A DNA stretch of 64,000 bases from Serratia marcescens subsp. marcescens ATCC 13880 (GCF_017299535.1 NZ_CP071238.1:868001-932000); one strand, 5' to 3'. Shown: positions 41,792 to 51,965, counted from the stretch's first letter. The notes: generated by a model from the sequence alone, not told the origin. Numbers and translations are program-made.

Positions 41792-42677
41792 ATCGTTTCA
41801 GGTATTCACTCACAAAATCAATAAAGCTGCGCAGACGGTTGCTGACGGCGCTGTCGCTGTAATAAACCGCGTTGATCGGCATGGCGACCGGCAGTGTCGC
41901 TTCCACCAGAATCGGAACCAAATCTCCACGTTTGATATCTTCGTCGCTCATAAAGTCCGACAGGCAGGCGATACCGTTGCCATGCAGACAGAGATGGCGC
42001 TGGGTTTCTCCGCTATTGGTGGTCAAGCCTGGGGTGATTTCCAACTGGCTGCCATCTGAACAAGCCAGCGGCCAGCGGTTCAGGCTGGGCAGGTCGTTGA
42101 AGCCGATGCAGCAGTGATGTGCAAGATCTTCTACCGTTAGCGGCGTGCCGTGTTGAGCCAGATAGGCGGGAGAGGCGAGCACATGCCGATAGCTGGTCAT
42201 CAGTTTGCGTGCTTTCAGCGTGGAATCGGTCAGTTCGCCTACGCGGATTGCGATATCCACTTTTCGCTCGATCAAATTGATAAAGTTTTCCGAAGACACC
42301 AGCGATAGCGACATTTCAGGATAACGTTCGCGGAACTCCGCCACTAAAGGCGTCAGCATGTGCAGCACCACCGGCGTTGCCGCGTCGACGCGCAGCAGGC
42401 CTTGCGGACGCTGGCGGCTTTCCATCAGCGCATTTTCCGCCGCGGCCATGTCGTTCAGTACCTTCTGCACTTGGCGAAAGTAATTCTCTCCTTCCTGAGT
42501 CAGGCTGATTTGGCGCGTGGTGCGGTTGAGCAACGTCACGCCCAGTTTGCTTTCCAGTTTTTTCACCGTTCGGCTGACTACGGAGTTCGCTTGTTCCAGG
42601 CGTTCGGCCGCCCGGCTGAAGCTGCCGCTTTCCACTACGGTGACAAAGGTGATCAGCTCGTCTGAGTTTGCTTTCAT
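41790..42677 (-). CDS. yafC: LysR-family regulator YafC
   Basis: 295-residue LysR transcriptional regulator: N-terminal helix-turn-helix (residues 1-62, [27 protein letters not shown]) and C-terminal effector-binding domain. Sequence and location next to dkgB and yafD match E. coli YafC, whose target is not known. It is divergent from the DHA1 transporter at 42783, which it may control. Confidence 0.9.
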   Translation of the reverse strand: MKANSDELITFVTVVESGSFSRAAERLEQANSVVSRTVKKLESKLGVTLLNRTTRQISLTQEGENYFRQVQKVLNDMAAAENALMESRQRPQGLLRVDAATPVVLHMLTPLVAEFRERYPEMSLSLVSSENFINLIERKVDIAIRVGELTDSTLKARKLMTSYRHVLASPAYLAQHGTPLTVEDLAHHCCIGFNDLPSLNRWPLACSDGSQLEITPGLTTNSGETQRHLCLHGNGIACLSDFMSDEDIKRGDLVPILVEATLPVAMPINAVYYSDSAVSNRLRSFIDFVSEYLKR

Positions 42678-42782
42678 TTTTGCTCCGATAGCAAAGTTAA
42701 TTTGAAATTTTGAGCATTTTTATCATTTAAGCATAGGCCGATAATAGCCGTCATCAACTTGAATGCTATTTCGGAGTAAAAA

Positions 42783-43958
42783 ATGCCACTCGCATTACTT
42801 GCCTTAACCATCAGCGCTTTTGCTATCGGCACGACCGAGTTCGTGATTGTCGGGTTGATCCCGACTATCGCGGAACAGCTTGGGGTGAACGTACCGTCCG
42901 CTGGATTGCTGGTGACTATCTATGCCCTCGGCGTGGCCATTGGCGCGCCGGTGCTGACGGCCCTGACCAGCCGTATACCGCGCAAGCTGCTGCTGGTTGG
43001 CCTGATGGCGCTGTTCACTCTCGGCAACCTGCTGGCCTGGCAATCACCCAGCTATGAATCGCTGGTGATTGCCCGGTTGTTGACCGGCCTGGCGCACGGC
43101 GTGTTCTTCTCTATCGGCTCCACTATCGCGACGAGCCTGGTGGCGAAAGAGAAGGCGGCTTCCGCCATCGCCATCATGTTTGGTGGCCTGACGGTGGCGC
43201 TGGTGACCGGCGTACCGTTAGGGACGTTCATCGGCCAGCAGTTTGGCTGGCGTGAAACCTTCCTGGCCGTTTCTCTGATTGGCGCGGTCGCTACGGTGGC
43301 CAGCATTATTCTGGTGCCGAACAATATCAAGAACCAGGGCAGCGCCGGCGTGCGGGAACAGATGAAAGTACTGACTCATCCTCGTCTGCTGCTGATTTAC
43401 GCAATTACCGCATTGGGATACGGCGGGGTCTTCACGACCTTTACCTTCCTTGCGCCCATGATGCAGGAACTGGCGGGCTTCTCTGCTCCGACCGTGAGCT
43501 GGATACTGTTGGCTTATGGTGTCGCGGTGGCGGTGGGTAACATCTGGGGGGGCAAGCTGGCCGATCGCCATGGGGCGGTGCGTGCCTTGAGCTTTATCTT
43601 TGCCGCGTTGGCCGTTTTGTTACTGGTGTTTCAGTTTACCGCCAGCCACAGTATCGCCGCTTTGCTGACGGTGATTGCGATGGGCGTGTTCGCTTTCGGC
43701 AACGTGCCGGGGCTGCAGGTCTATGTGGTACAAAAAGCCGCACAATACACGCCAAATGCGGTGGATGTGGCGTCCGGTCTCAACATCGCGGCGTTCAACA
43801 TCGGCATTGCGCTTGGTTCGGTGATTGGCGGTCAGACCGTTGCCTCGCTGGGGCTGGCGCAGACCCCCTGGATTGGCGCGCTGATCGTGGTGGTTGCATT
43901 GTTGCTGGTTAGCCTCAGTGGCCGTCTGGATAAAAAGTCTCAGCGGCAAACAGCTTGA
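42783..43958 (+). CDS. MFS transporter, DHA1 family (YdhP/AraJ-like)
   Basis: 391-residue efflux-type transporter with twelve membrane segments. It has the family start TISAFAIGTTEFVIVGLIP and the loop between segments 2 and 3 (TSRIPRKLLLVG). It is transcribed divergently from yafC with 105 bp between, a common layout for a LysR regulator and its target. No E. coli counterpart is known at this position, so it may be an insertion between yafC and yafD. Confidence 0.82.
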   Translation: MPLALLALTISAFAIGTTEFVIVGLIPTIAEQLGVNVPSAGLLVTIYALGVAIGAPVLTALTSRIPRKLLLVGLMALFTLGNLLAWQSPSYESLVIARLLTGLAHGVFFSIGSTIATSLVAKEKAASAIAIMFGGLTVALVTGVPLGTFIGQQFGWRETFLAVSLIGAVATVASIILVPNNIKNQGSAGVREQMKVLTHPRLLLIYAITALGYGGVFTTFTFLAPMMQELAGFSAPTVSWILLAYGVAVAVGNIWGGKLADRHGAVRALSFIFAALAVLLLVFQFTASHSIAALLTVIAMGVFAFGNVPGLQVYVVQKAAQYTPNAVDVASGLNIAAFNIGIALGSVIGGQTVASLGLAQTPWIGALIVVVALLLVSLSGRLDKKSQRQTA

Positions 43959-43977
43959 TAGGCAACTATTACTGCCT

Positions 43978-44000
43978 GGCCCGCGTTTTGCGGGCCTTTT
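43978..44000 (+). terminator. Terminator of the DHA1 transporter
   Basis: GGCCCGC, GTTTT, GCGGGCC stem followed by TTTT. Confidence 0.82.
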
Positions 44001-44197
44001 CGCATTTTTCACCTATTATCCCCCACCTTTACACAGCTATACCGTCAGAAGATTGAAATCGCTGCAGGTGGCCCCTATAACTGAAAAGGTGATGCCCGCA
44101 AAAGCCATGCCCTCTATGCGGGGTAGGCGTATAATCAATTCATCGTTGGCGAGTCTTCATCGCCAGTTTTCATGTTACTGGGTAATAGGCGAATCGC

Positions 44198-44992
44198 GTG
44201 CCGAAACGAACTTATGCAATGCGGTATGTTGCAGGTCAGCCAGTTGAGCGAATCTTTCCTGGCGCCGTTAACCAGCCGTTGCCGCCAGGGGCGGCGCTGC
44301 CGACGACCGGCGCCTTGCGCGTTATGGTGTGGAATATTTTCAAACAGCAGCGAGCCGACTGGCTTTCGGTGCTGAAAAACCATGGCAAAGACGCGCAACT
44401 GGTGCTGTTGCAAGAGGCGCAAACCACGCCGGAGCTGGTGAGCTACGCTACCGCCAACTACCTGGCGGCCGATCAGGTACCGGCCTTTGTGCTGCCGCAG
44501 CACCCTTCCGGCGTGATGACGCTGGCGGCCGCTCATCCTGTTTACTGTTGCCCGCTGCGCGAGCGAGAGCCGCTGCTGCGGCTGTCCAAGTCGGCCCTGA
44601 TCACCGTTTATCCGCTGTACAACGGCGAGCTGTTGATGGTGGTGAACATCCATGCGGTGAACTTTAGCCTGGGCGTCGACGTCTACAGCAAGCAACTGGG
44701 GCCAATCGGTGAGCAGATCGCCAGCCACCGGGGGCCGGTGATCATGGCCGGGGACTTCAACGCCTGGAGCCGCAAGCGCATCAATGCGCTGTATGACTTC
44801 GCCGGAGATATGGCGCTGCGCGAAGTGAGCTTCGCCGACGATCATCGCCGCAAGGCCTTCGGCCGTCCGCTGGATTTCGTATTTTACCGCAATCTGGGGG
44901 TGGTGGAGGCGTCGGTATTGGTGACCAGCGCGTCGGATCACAATCCGTTGTTGGTGGAGTTCCACCCGGAAAAAGACTCTCCCGTCTGGTGA
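44198..44992 (+). CDS. yafD: Endonuclease/exonuclease/phosphatase-family protein YafD
   Basis: 264-residue member of the EEP superfamily. Motifs seen: [37 protein letters not shown] and the C-terminal [13 protein letters not shown], containing catalytic Asp/His residues. Cellular function unclear. GTG start at 44198; the beginning resembles E. coli YafD ([11 protein letters not shown]). A 239 bp gap precedes it with no other gene seen. Confidence 0.9.
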   Translation: MPKRTYAMRYVAGQPVERIFPGAVNQPLPPGAALPTTGALRVMVWNIFKQQRADWLSVLKNHGKDAQLVLLQEAQTTPELVSYATANYLAADQVPAFVLPQHPSGVMTLAAAHPVYCCPLREREPLLRLSKSALITVYPLYNGELLMVVNIHAVNFSLGVDVYSKQLGPIGEQIASHRGPVIMAGDFNAWSRKRINALYDFAGDMALREVSFADDHRRKAFGRPLDFVFYRNLGVVEASVLVTSASDHNPLLVEFHPEKDSPVW

Positions 44993-45003
44993 ATCGCAGG
45001 TAA

Positions 45004-45032
45004 TAAAAAAGCACCCCGCAGGGTGCTTTTTT
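45004..45032. terminator. Bidirectional terminator between yafD and mltD
   Basis: AAAAAA-GCACCC-CGCA-GGGTGC-TTTTTT (stem 45011-45026). It serves both convergent genes. Confidence 0.9.
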
Positions 45033-45043
45033 GTGCCGGAAAC

Positions 45044-46426
45044 TTAGGTATCCGGCGTTAGCTTGTTGCCGACAAACAGGGTCAGCTTCAGACCTGGCTG
45101 CAGGTTGCCTTTGGCGAGCGTTGAATTCCAACGCATCACGTCGTTAATATCGACGCCGTGACGACGTGCGATACTGGCGAGCGAATCACCTTTACGAACC
45201 TGGTAGGTGATACTGCTGTTATTGCCAGTATTGCTGGCCACTTGCAGGGTTTGCCCAACTTTTATGGCGCTCTTGGCGCGTAAGTTGTTCCAACTCTGCA
45301 AATCGCTGGTCTTAACGTTCAGCCGCTTGGCAATGCCCGATAAGGTGTCGCCGGAGCGCACTTTATACGAACTGCCACCGGTCAAACCGCTGTTCTTCGC
45401 CAACTGCGTCGTTGGCTGAGTCACGGCGATCTGGCCATCGGCCAGCGAGTCTTTCAGTTGCTCGGCATGTCCTTTGGGAACCATGATGTAATGGGGCCCG
45501 TTGGGTGCCGTAACGCCTTTTTTGTAGCCTGGGTTATACGCTTTCATCTTGGTGACTGAAAGTCCTGCCATCTCAGCCGCCTGAGTCAGCTGGATCTGCT
45601 GTCCGACATCAATACGCGCCAGCGCACGGGTTTCATCCGTTTTCGGGAGTTTCACGCCGTACTTCTTGCTGTTCTTGATGATGTCGCTCAGCGCCAGCAT
45701 TTTCGGGACATAGATTGACGTTTCACGCGGAAGCGACAATGCCCAGAAATTGGTTGGCTTACCCTGGCGTTTGTTTGCCTTCACCGCTTGCATCACGCGG
45801 CCTTCACCACTGTTATAGGCGGCTACGGTCAGTAACCAGTCGCCGTTAAACATGCGGTTCAAGCGCTGCATCATGTTAAGCGCAGCGGTTGTTGAGGCGA
45901 CGACATCGCGTCGACCGTCATACCACTGATTGTTTTTCAAACCATAATTGCGACCCGTTTGCGGCACGATTTGCCATAGCCCTGCGGCGTTGGCACTTGA
46001 CGTGGCGTGTGGGTCAAAAGCGCTCTCCACTATGGGTAGCAGTACCAGTTCCATCGGCATATTACGTTTCTTAATCTGCCCGACTATCCAGTACATGTAC
46101 GGCTCTGCCCGTAATGTTACATCGTGGAGATAGCTCTTACTTTTTAAGTACTTTCTTTTCTGATCACGGATCCGGGAATTTTCCGGAACCTCCATCTTCA
46201 GCTCGTCGCTAATGAAGTTCCACAGGTCCTGTTGCGCGGCGGGACTGTTGTTATCCAACCACCGCGCCGAGCTCGCTCGGCCATTTGCTGTGTACTCTCC
46301 TGCTTCACCATCTTGACCAGCCGAAGACAAACTCTGTGCATGCTGTTCTGGCGCCGGTGCGTCCTGCCTGGACGACTGGCAACCCACTAGCAAGACTGAG
46401 GCGAGAAATATCGCTTTAGCCTTCAT
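45044..46426 (-). CDS. mltD: Membrane-bound lytic murein transglycosylase D
   Basis: Lipoprotein that cleaves peptidoglycan glycosidic bonds, forming 1,6-anhydro ends. 460 residues: lipobox LLVGCQ (Cys about 16), SLT catalytic domain (about 110-250; Glu in VLLPIVESAFDPH, AGLWQIVPQTG) and two C-terminal LysM repeats (YKVRSGDTLSGIA and YQVRKGDSLASIA). ATG 46426 gives a proper lipoprotein signal; the in-frame extension to 46489 lies upstream of it and is not used. 71 bp downstream of gloB. Confidence 0.95.
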   Translation of the reverse strand: MKAKAIFLASVLLVGCQSSRQDAPAPEQHAQSLSSAGQDGEAGEYTANGRASSARWLDNNSPAAQQDLWNFISDELKMEVPENSRIRDQKRKYLKSKSYLHDVTLRAEPYMYWIVGQIKKRNMPMELVLLPIVESAFDPHATSSANAAGLWQIVPQTGRNYGLKNNQWYDGRRDVVASTTAALNMMQRLNRMFNGDWLLTVAAYNSGEGRVMQAVKANKRQGKPTNFWALSLPRETSIYVPKMLALSDIIKNSKKYGVKLPKTDETRALARIDVGQQIQLTQAAEMAGLSVTKMKAYNPGYKKGVTAPNGPHYIMVPKGHAEQLKDSLADGQIAVTQPTTQLAKNSGLTGGSSYKVRSGDTLSGIAKRLNVKTSDLQSWNNLRAKSAIKVGQTLQVASNTGNNSSITYQVRKGDSLASIARRHGVDINDVMRWNSTLAKGNLQPGLKLTLFVGNKLTPDT

Positions 46427-46497
46427 GTGTGTGTCAATGTAGTTGCTTAAAAGACGAGCAATAATACTTTGCTTCGCCAAATAACACAACTAAAAGC

Positions 46498-47253
46498 TTA
46501 GAAGTTATCTTTCCGCAGGCGTAATTCGGAAAAAACTGAATGAAGGCTTTGGGGTGGTGAATTAAAGCCTAATTTCTTTTGTAAATCAGTGTCATGGCAG
46601 CGTAAAAATAGGTTAATTTTGCGCTCTAATTGCAATGTAGTCGGCACGCTGGCTTGGCCTTTTGCCCTTAACGCTTCAACATGTTGTTGATATGTTTCAA
46701 TCTCTCGATCTTCCGGCAAAATAGCCCGCGCAAACTTAAGATTTGAAAGAGTATATTCATGCGCGCAGCAAATTAAGGTGTTATCGGGAAGTTGCGCGAG
46801 TTGTTGAAATGAGTCGTACATTTGTTTGGCGGTGCCTTCAAACAGCCTGCCGCAGCCGGCGGAGAAAATGGTGTCGCCGCAGAACAGATAAGGGGCACTA
46901 TAGAATGCCACATGGCCCAACGTATGACCGGGAACGGCGATAGTCTTGTAGTGGCGGCCATCGATGTCAAAGGTGTCGCCATCGCGGACGATGTGGTTGG
47001 CGCCTTTGTCCGCGGTTTCTTGCGGCCCATAGACGGCCAGGCCGGGATACTGCGCCACGATCTGCGCCACGCCGCCGACGTGATCGTGATGATGGTGGGT
47101 CAGCAGGATCGCCGCCGGCGCCAGCTGCAGGCGCTGCAACGCTTCAAGTACCGGCTGCGCTTCACCCGGATCGACGATAATGCAGCGCCCCTGTCGGTCA
47201 TCCAATAACCAAATGTAATTGTCCTGGAAGGCGGGAATGCTGATAAGATTCAT
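46498..47253 (-). CDS. gloB: Hydroxyacylglutathione hydrolase (glyoxalase II)
   Basis: 251-residue metallo-beta-lactamase-fold enzyme that hydrolyses S-lactoylglutathione from methylglyoxal detoxification. The dinuclear metal motif [10 protein letters not shown] is at about residues 52-61, with further ligands in [16 protein letters not shown] and CCAHEYT. Divergent from yafS with 44 bp between, as in E. coli. DkgB (40939) also handles methylglyoxal. Confidence 0.96.
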   Translation of the reverse strand: MNLISIPAFQDNYIWLLDDRQGRCIIVDPGEAQPVLEALQRLQLAPAAILLTHHHHDHVGGVAQIVAQYPGLAVYGPQETADKGANHIVRDGDTFDIDGRHYKTIAVPGHTLGHVAFYSAPYLFCGDTIFSAGCGRLFEGTAKQMYDSFQQLAQLPDNTLICCAHEYTLSNLKFARAILPEDREIETYQQHVEALRAKGQASVPTTLQLERKINLFLRCHDTDLQKKLGFNSPPQSLHSVFSELRLRKDNF

Positions 47254-47297
47254 GGTGTACCTCTCGTTGGCAACGGCTTGAAAGAAGATAATAAATC

Positions 47298-48017
47298 ATG
47301 AAACCAGCCCATACTCTACAAAAGCTCACCGGCCCGCAGTCCTGGGCTGAGCTGCCGTGGGGGGAGTACTATCGTGAAGCGCTCGAGCGGCAGTTGCAAC
47401 CCTGGTGGCCCAAGCTGTTCGGTTTCCATCTGCTGAAGATGGGCATGCTCAGCGCCGAGCTGGCCACGGACAAATGCGCAATCTCCCACCAGGTTAACGT
47501 AGGGCTGGAGGGGGAAGGGCTGCAGGTGGTCGCCGATGCTTATCAACTGCCGTTCGCCGCCAAGTCGGTAGATGCCTGCCTGCTGGCGCATACGCTGTCC
47601 TATGCGGACGATCCGCACCGCATGCTGCGTGAAGTGGACAGGGTGTTGATCGACGACGGCTGGTTGGTCATCAGCAGCTTCAATCCGTTCAGCCTGCTGG
47701 GATTGGGCAAGCTGGTGCCCGGGTTGCGTCGCCGCCAGCCCTATGTCAGCCGCATGTTTACCCAGATGCGGCTGCTGGATTGGCTCAGCCTGCTGAATTA
47801 CGAGGTGTTGCACCAGGCGCGTTTTCACGTGCTGCCGTGGCACCGCAAGGGCGGCAAGTTTTTATGTACCCATTTGCCGGCGCTGGGCTGCATGAGCGTG
47901 ATTGTGGCGCGTAAGCGCACCTTGCCGCTGACGCCTACGCCGATGAAACTGGGGGCGAGAAAGCCGTCTCTCAGCCGCGCGGTGGGCGCGACCAAGAGCT
48001 ATCGCAAGCTGCCTTAG
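47298..48017 (+). CDS. yafS: Putative SAM-dependent methyltransferase YafS
   Basis: 239-residue class I methyltransferase fold. The SAM-site region is degenerate at the N-terminus, while [20 protein letters not shown] and [16 protein letters not shown] are typical methyltransferase type 11 motifs. Function unknown. The stop codon overlaps the rnhA stop on the opposite strand (48014-48017). Confidence 0.88.
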   Translation: MKPAHTLQKLTGPQSWAELPWGEYYREALERQLQPWWPKLFGFHLLKMGMLSAELATDKCAISHQVNVGLEGEGLQVVADAYQLPFAAKSVDACLLAHTLSYADDPHRMLREVDRVLIDDGWLVISSFNPFSLLGLGKLVPGLRRRQPYVSRMFTQMRLLDWLSLLNYEVLHQARFHVLPWHRKGGKFLCTHLPALGCMSVIVARKRTLPLTPTPMKLGARKPSLSRAVGATKSYRKLP

Positions 48018-48481
48018 GCTTCCGGTTGGTAACCGACGTCTTCCTGCGTCGGTTTGCCGGCCGCTTCGCGCGCCAGCACGTCACAACGTTCGTTCTCCGG
48101 ATGGCCGGCGTGGCCCTTGACCCATTCCCATTTCACCTCGTGGCGCTGAATGGCCTGATCCAGCCGCTGCCACAGATCGACATTTTTGACCGGTTTTTTG
48201 TCGGCGGTTTTCCAACCGCGTTTCTTCCAGTTATGGATCCAGCTGGTGATGCCCTGGCGCACGTACTGGCTGTCGGTGCTGAGCGTCACGGCGCAGGGGA
48301 CGGTCAGCGCTTCCAGCGCCACGATCGCCGCCATCATTTCCATGCGGTTATTGGTGGTCAGACGAAATCCTTCGCTGAAGGTTTTTTCCGTCTGCTTATA
48401 GCGTAGTATCGCGCCGTAGCCACCGGGGCCGGGGTTGCCAAGGCAGGAGCCGTCGGTGAAAATTTCTACCTGTTTGAGCAT
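48014..48481 (-). CDS. rnhA: Ribonuclease HI
   Basis: Cleaves the RNA strand of RNA-DNA hybrids. 155 residues, the usual length, with catalytic Asp10 ([16 protein letters not shown]), Glu48 (NNRMEMMAA), Asp70 (STDSQYV) and Asp134. The start at 48481 ([11 protein letters not shown]) is preferred; a much longer in-frame reading back to 49519 runs through dnaQ and a tRNA and is not coding. Divergent from dnaQ by 72 bp, which must hold both promoters. Confidence 0.97.
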   Translation of the reverse strand: MLKQVEIFTDGSCLGNPGPGGYGAILRYKQTEKTFSEGFRLTTNNRMEMMAAIVALEALTVPCAVTLSTDSQYVRQGITSWIHNWKKRGWKTADKKPVKNVDLWQRLDQAIQRHEVKWEWVKGHAGHPENERCDVLAREAAGKPTQEDVGYQPEA

Positions 48482-48553
48482 CTCTGGTAGACTCTTCCTA
48501 TCAGTTTTATAAAAGCCAAGTCTGACATAAACGAGCGCTGTGAGCACTGCAAT

Positions 48554-49297
48554 ATGATCTCTACAACCACCAGACAGATTGTCCTCGATACCGAAACCAC
48601 CGGTATGAACAAGCTTGGGGTGCACTACGAAGGGCACCGCATCATCGAAATCGGTGCGGTGGAGGTGATTAACCGCCGTCTGACCGGGCGCAACTTCCAC
48701 GTTTACATCAAGCCGGATAGGCTGGTGGATCCGGAAGCCTACGGCGTACACGGCATCAGCGACGACTTCCTGGCCGACAAGCCGACCTTCGATCAGGTTG
48801 CCGAGGAATTCCTCGACTTTATCCGCGGCGGCGAGCTGGTGATCCATAACGCGGCGTTCGATATCGGCTTTATGGATCACGAATTCCGCATGTTGCAGCA
48901 GGGCATCCCGAAGACCGAGACCTTCTGCACCATCACCGACAGCCTGTTGATGGCGCGTCGCCTGTTCCCGGGCAAACGCAACAACCTCGATGCCTTGTGC
49001 AGCCGTTATGAGATAGATAACAGCAAGCGTACGCTGCACGGCGCATTGCTCGATGCCGAGATCCTGGCGGAAGTCTATCTGGCGATGACCGGCGGTCAGA
49101 CCTCGATAGCGTTCCAGATGGAGGGGGATACCCAGCAAAATGACGCCGCGCAAGAAATACAGCGCATTGTCCGTCCGGCGACGGCGATGAAAGTGGTCTA
49201 CGCCAGCGACGAAGAAGTGAAGGCGCATGAGGCGCGTCTGGATCTGGTGGCAAAAAAGGGCGGTAGCTGCCTGTGGCGCGGGGCGCCGGCGGAATAA
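48554..49297 (+). CDS. dnaQ: DNA polymerase III epsilon (proofreading exonuclease)
   Basis: 3'-5' exonuclease subunit of the replicative polymerase core. 247 residues with ExoI motif [10 protein letters not shown] (Asp/Glu about 12-14), Exo[14 protein letters not shown] and Exo[18 protein letters not shown]. The C-terminal 60 residues bind the alpha subunit. ATG 48554. Followed by a promoter and a tRNA-Asp gene, as in E. coli (aspV). Confidence 0.97.
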   Translation: MISTTTRQIVLDTETTGMNKLGVHYEGHRIIEIGAVEVINRRLTGRNFHVYIKPDRLVDPEAYGVHGISDDFLADKPTFDQVAEEFLDFIRGGELVIHNAAFDIGFMDHEFRMLQQGIPKTETFCTITDSLLMARRLFPGKRNNLDALCSRYEIDNSKRTLHGALLDAEILAEVYLAMTGGQTSIAFQMEGDTQQNDAAQEIQRIVRPATAMKVVYASDEEVKAHEARLDLVAKKGGSCLWRGAPAE

Positions 49298-49380
49298 CGG
49301 CGTTTTTGCGTGAAAAAACCTCACCGGATGAATCTTCGTTGAAAAACTGTGCAAACGGTTCATTTGCGGAGAAAAAGGCG

Positions 49381-49409
49381 TTGACGGAACCGAGAGGCGT
49401 CCGTAATAT
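49381..49409 (+). promoter_or_regulatory. Promoter of the second tRNA-Asp
   Basis: TTGACG (49381-49386), 17 bp, TAATAT (49404-49409), then GCGCCTCG, a GC-rich stable-RNA discriminator. 33 bp before the tRNA. Confidence 0.8.
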
Positions 49410-49441
49410 GCGCCTCGTTCCCCCGCAAGAGGGAATGGCGC

Positions 49442-49518
49442 GGAGCGGTAGTTCAGTTGGTTAGAATACCTGCCTGTCACGCAGGGGGTCGCGGGTTCGA
49501 GCCCCGTCCGTTCCGCCA
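49442..49518 (+). tRNA. aspV: tRNA-Asp (anticodon GUC), second copy
   Basis: 77-nt copy identical to that at 40652-40728, with anticodon GTC and encoded CCA. Independent promoter upstream. Location after dnaQ corresponds to E. coli aspV. Confidence 0.95.
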
Positions 49519-49524
49519 CTATTC

Positions 49525-49556
49525 AGAAGCCCTGAGTTAGCGATAACTCAGGGCTT
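49525..49556 (+). terminator. Hairpin after the second tRNA-Asp
   Basis: GAAGCCCTGAGTTA, GCGA, TAACTCAGGGCTTC: a 14 bp perfect stem. The tail TTCGTCGTTT is only mildly T-rich. The CCCTGAGT arm resembles the rRNA operon terminator. Confidence 0.72.
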
Positions 49557-49597
49557 CGTCGTTTCCGTTCTCTGAAAAACGGTGCGGCCCAATCAAC

Positions 49598-49617
49598 GGG
49601 GCCGGCGGACCGGCCCC
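49598..49617 (-). terminator. Possible terminator of the iutA-like gene
   Basis: GGGGCCGG, CGGA, CCGGCCCC: an 8 bp perfect GC stem 6 bp after the stop codon on the minus strand. The tail lacks a T run, so it may work only with Rho or as an RNA-end protector. Confidence 0.45.
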
Positions 49618-49623
49618 TTATCC

Positions 49624-51864
49624 TCAGAATAACACCGAATAGTTCAAGCCGAAGGTGCGTCCGCGGCCTTTATAGCTGTATAGCTCAGGCGAGCCGTAGG
49701 TCGGACTGTACAGGATCGGCGCGCGTTGGCCCCAAACGGTGGTGTACTCCTTGTCCAGCAGGTTTTCCACGCTGAAGCTGATTTTTCCTACCGGCAGGGT
49801 ATAGCTGCCGAGGAAGTCGACGGTGTTGTAGCCATCGATCTTGCGGCCCTGAGTGGAGTTGGCTTTGGTGTAATCGCCATCGTCCGACACGTCGAAGGTT
49901 TGCTGCGACTGTAAGCGCAGATTCCAGTCGCCCGGCGCCCAGCCGACATAAGCGGTGACTTTCGATGGGCTGGCGGTATCGACCACCAGCTTCTTCCATT
50001 CGCCGTTGACCTTGGTTTCGGAACGAATGAGGTTGAAGTTGGTACCGGCGCTCCAGTCGCTGTCTTCAAAGAAATAATCCACCGCGCCTTCCAGCCCATA
50101 GATGCGCCGCTTGTCCGCATTGACGTTGATGGTCATGTCGGTTTTGTTGATGGCGATGCTCTTGTCGGACAGCGAGTAGTAGGCGGCGATTTGCGTGCGC
50201 AGGTTATCACCGGTATAGCGCCAGCCCAGCTCGTAGGCGTTGACCTTGATGCCTTCCAGCTTGGAATCGCCGACGTTGACGCTCTTCAACAACTGGTAAT
50301 GGCTGCCGTTCAACGCGTAGGTGCCGTTGCCGTAATATTTGCCCGGATCCGGGATCTCGAAGCCCTGAGAGAAGTTGAACCAGGTTTGCTGGCGCTCGGT
50401 CAGATGTGCCAACAGGCCGGCGTTGAACAGCGCGTTGTTGTAGTCGGTTTTCCCTCCCGGTATAGCGTCGGCGGACGTCGCGGCGCCGGTGGCGATCGCC
50501 TGCTGCTGGTTATAACCGACGAAGTCATCAATCTTGTTTTCGGTGTACTGATAACGCACGCCGCCGCTCAGGGTGAAAATGGGATTGATGTCGTAACTGG
50601 CCTGCAGGAACGACGCCAGGTTGCTGGTGGTATAGCTCGGGTAGCGGCCGGTGCTGTAAGCGTTCTCCAGCGTCATGCCGCCGGACTGTTGGGCCTTCGC
50701 CAGATTGAAGAACTGCTGGTTGGCGTTGAAGCTTTCATGCTCGGCGTCGATGCCGTAAGTCAGCGTCAGCGCGTCGACAGGTTTGCTGTTTAACGTCAGT
50801 TTTCCGCCGTAAAAATCGGTTTTTTGCTGCGAAGCGCCAATGCTGCTGACGTAATAGTTCGGCGCTTTGCCCGCTAGCGTCGGGAACGGGTAGAAGGTCA
50901 ACGTTTCGTCGCGATAGTAGACCTGCGCCACCAGATCCTGGCCGAGGAAATCGGTGTTGGAATATTGCAGGTTGATCAGGTGGCGCTCGGTGCCGGGGAT
51001 GCGATCGGAGTTTAAGTTACCGCTGTTGTACGCCTTGGCGTTGCCGGTCACCGCCGCAAAGTTCTCTCCCAGAAACAGGCCGTGATCGCCGTCGGATTGG
51101 CTTTTGTAGTATTGGGTGGTCAGCTGCAGCTGTTGATGATCGTCGATGTTGAGGGTGCCGGTGCCCATCACGTCGAGGCGATCGGAATACTGCAGGCCGG
51201 TTTGGGTATTGTCGATCAATACCTCATTGCCTTTGCCGTCATACCAGCCGCCATAGCGCTGGTAAGAAACGGACAGGCGCCCCGAGGCGTTGTCGTTGCC
51301 GCCGCTGACCGCCGCCGCCACGTTCTCGTCGTGATCGTTATGGCCGCCAAAGCCGGTTTTACCGCCGACCTGCAACTCGACCTGCTGTTCCTGTTGTCCT
51401 TTTTTGGTGACGATATTGATCAGGCCGCCGGTGCTGCCGCCGCCGTACAGCGAGGTCGCGCCGGAAATCACCTCGATATGATCGATATTGAACGGATCGA
51501 TCGAATCCAACTGGCGGCTGTCGCTGCGCGATGAATTCAGGCGCACGCCGTCAATCATCACCATCATCGAGCGGCCGCGCATATTCATGCCATAGTTGGT
51601 GCGGCCCTGGCCGCTGACGTCCATGCCGGGGATCAGCTGCGCCAACATGTCCTTGATCTCTTTGCCGCCCTGAACCTGCTGTTCGATCTCCTGGCTTTCG
51701 ATCACCCAGGTGGTCTGCGCCATTTCCGCCATGCTGCGGTGTGAACGGCTGGCTGAGACCACCATCTGCTCTTCGGCGCCGGCTTTCTGATCTTCGGCCC
51801 AGGCCGCTGGCGCAAGCATTGCCAGCAGACAAGGGTTCAAAACCCAAAGGTGTTTGCGTTTCAT
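49624..51864 (-). CDS. iutA: TonB-dependent receptor, aerobactin (IutA) type
   Basis: Outer-membrane siderophore receptor of 746 residues with a signal peptide (cleavage after PAAWA, about residue 23), a plug domain (about 30-160) and a 22-strand barrel. Long stretches follow E. coli IutA, for example DSRQLDSIDPFNIDHIEVIS, GATSLYGGGSTGGLINIV and the ending YKGRGRTFGLNYSVLF. It would take up ferric aerobactin with TonB/ExbBD energy. No aerobactin synthesis genes (iucABCD) are seen nearby, so it probably scavenges siderophores made by others or encoded elsewhere. A Fur-like site lies upstream. Confidence 0.88.
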   Translation of the reverse strand: MKRKHLWVLNPCLLAMLAPAAWAEDQKAGAEEQMVVSASRSHRSMAEMAQTTWVIESQEIEQQVQGGKEIKDMLAQLIPGMDVSGQGRTNYGMNMRGRSMMVMIDGVRLNSSRSDSRQLDSIDPFNIDHIEVISGATSLYGGGSTGGLINIVTKKGQQEQQVELQVGGKTGFGGHNDHDENVAAAVSGGNDNASGRLSVSYQRYGGWYDGKGNEVLIDNTQTGLQYSDRLDVMGTGTLNIDDHQQLQLTTQYYKSQSDGDHGLFLGENFAAVTGNAKAYNSGNLNSDRIPGTERHLINLQYSNTDFLGQDLVAQVYYRDETLTFYPFPTLAGKAPNYYVSSIGASQQKTDFYGGKLTLNSKPVDALTLTYGIDAEHESFNANQQFFNLAKAQQSGGMTLENAYSTGRYPSYTTSNLASFLQASYDINPIFTLSGGVRYQYTENKIDDFVGYNQQQAIATGAATSADAIPGGKTDYNNALFNAGLLAHLTERQQTWFNFSQGFEIPDPGKYYGNGTYALNGSHYQLLKSVNVGDSKLEGIKVNAYELGWRYTGDNLRTQIAAYYSLSDKSIAINKTDMTINVNADKRRIYGLEGAVDYFFEDSDWSAGTNFNLIRSETKVNGEWKKLVVDTASPSKVTAYVGWAPGDWNLRLQSQQTFDVSDDGDYTKANSTQGRKIDGYNTVDFLGSYTLPVGKISFSVENLLDKEYTTVWGQRAPILYSPTYGSPELYSYKGRGRTFGLNYSVLF

Positions 51865-51904
51865 CGTTATTTATTTCCCAGGTGATATTGTTATTGCGTT
51901 ATTT

Positions 51905-51923
51905 TTGAGAATGATTCTTTTAT
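51905..51923. promoter_or_regulatory. Candidate Fur box
   Basis: The stretch TTGAGAATGATTCTTTT contains the palindrome AGAAT-G-ATTCT and agrees with the 7-1-7 Fur consensus TGATAAT-N-ATTATCA at most positions. It lies between the divergent iutA-like and SIP genes, where iron repression of both is expected. Confidence 0.72.
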
Positions 51924-51946
51924 CAATAACGTTTCTTGTTATCAAT

Positions 51947-51965
51947 AAAATCATGATATGATTTT
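51947..51965. repeat. Inverted repeat in the iutA/SIP intergenic region
   Basis: AAAATCAT, GAT, ATGATTTT: perfect 8 bp arms, located 24 bp from the Fur-like site. It could be a second, weaker Fur site or an overlapping operator for the SIP gene. Confidence 0.5.

Noticed and set aside
40652..49518. Identical tRNA-Asp copies as attachment-site repeats of an integrated element
   Set aside because: The segment between them is ordinary backbone in E. coli order (dkgB to dnaQ), both tRNAs are complete, and no integrase is present.
48014..49519. 501-codon extension of rnhA on the minus strand
   Set aside because: Only the last 155 codons are RNase HI; the rest runs antisense through dnaQ and a tRNA gene.
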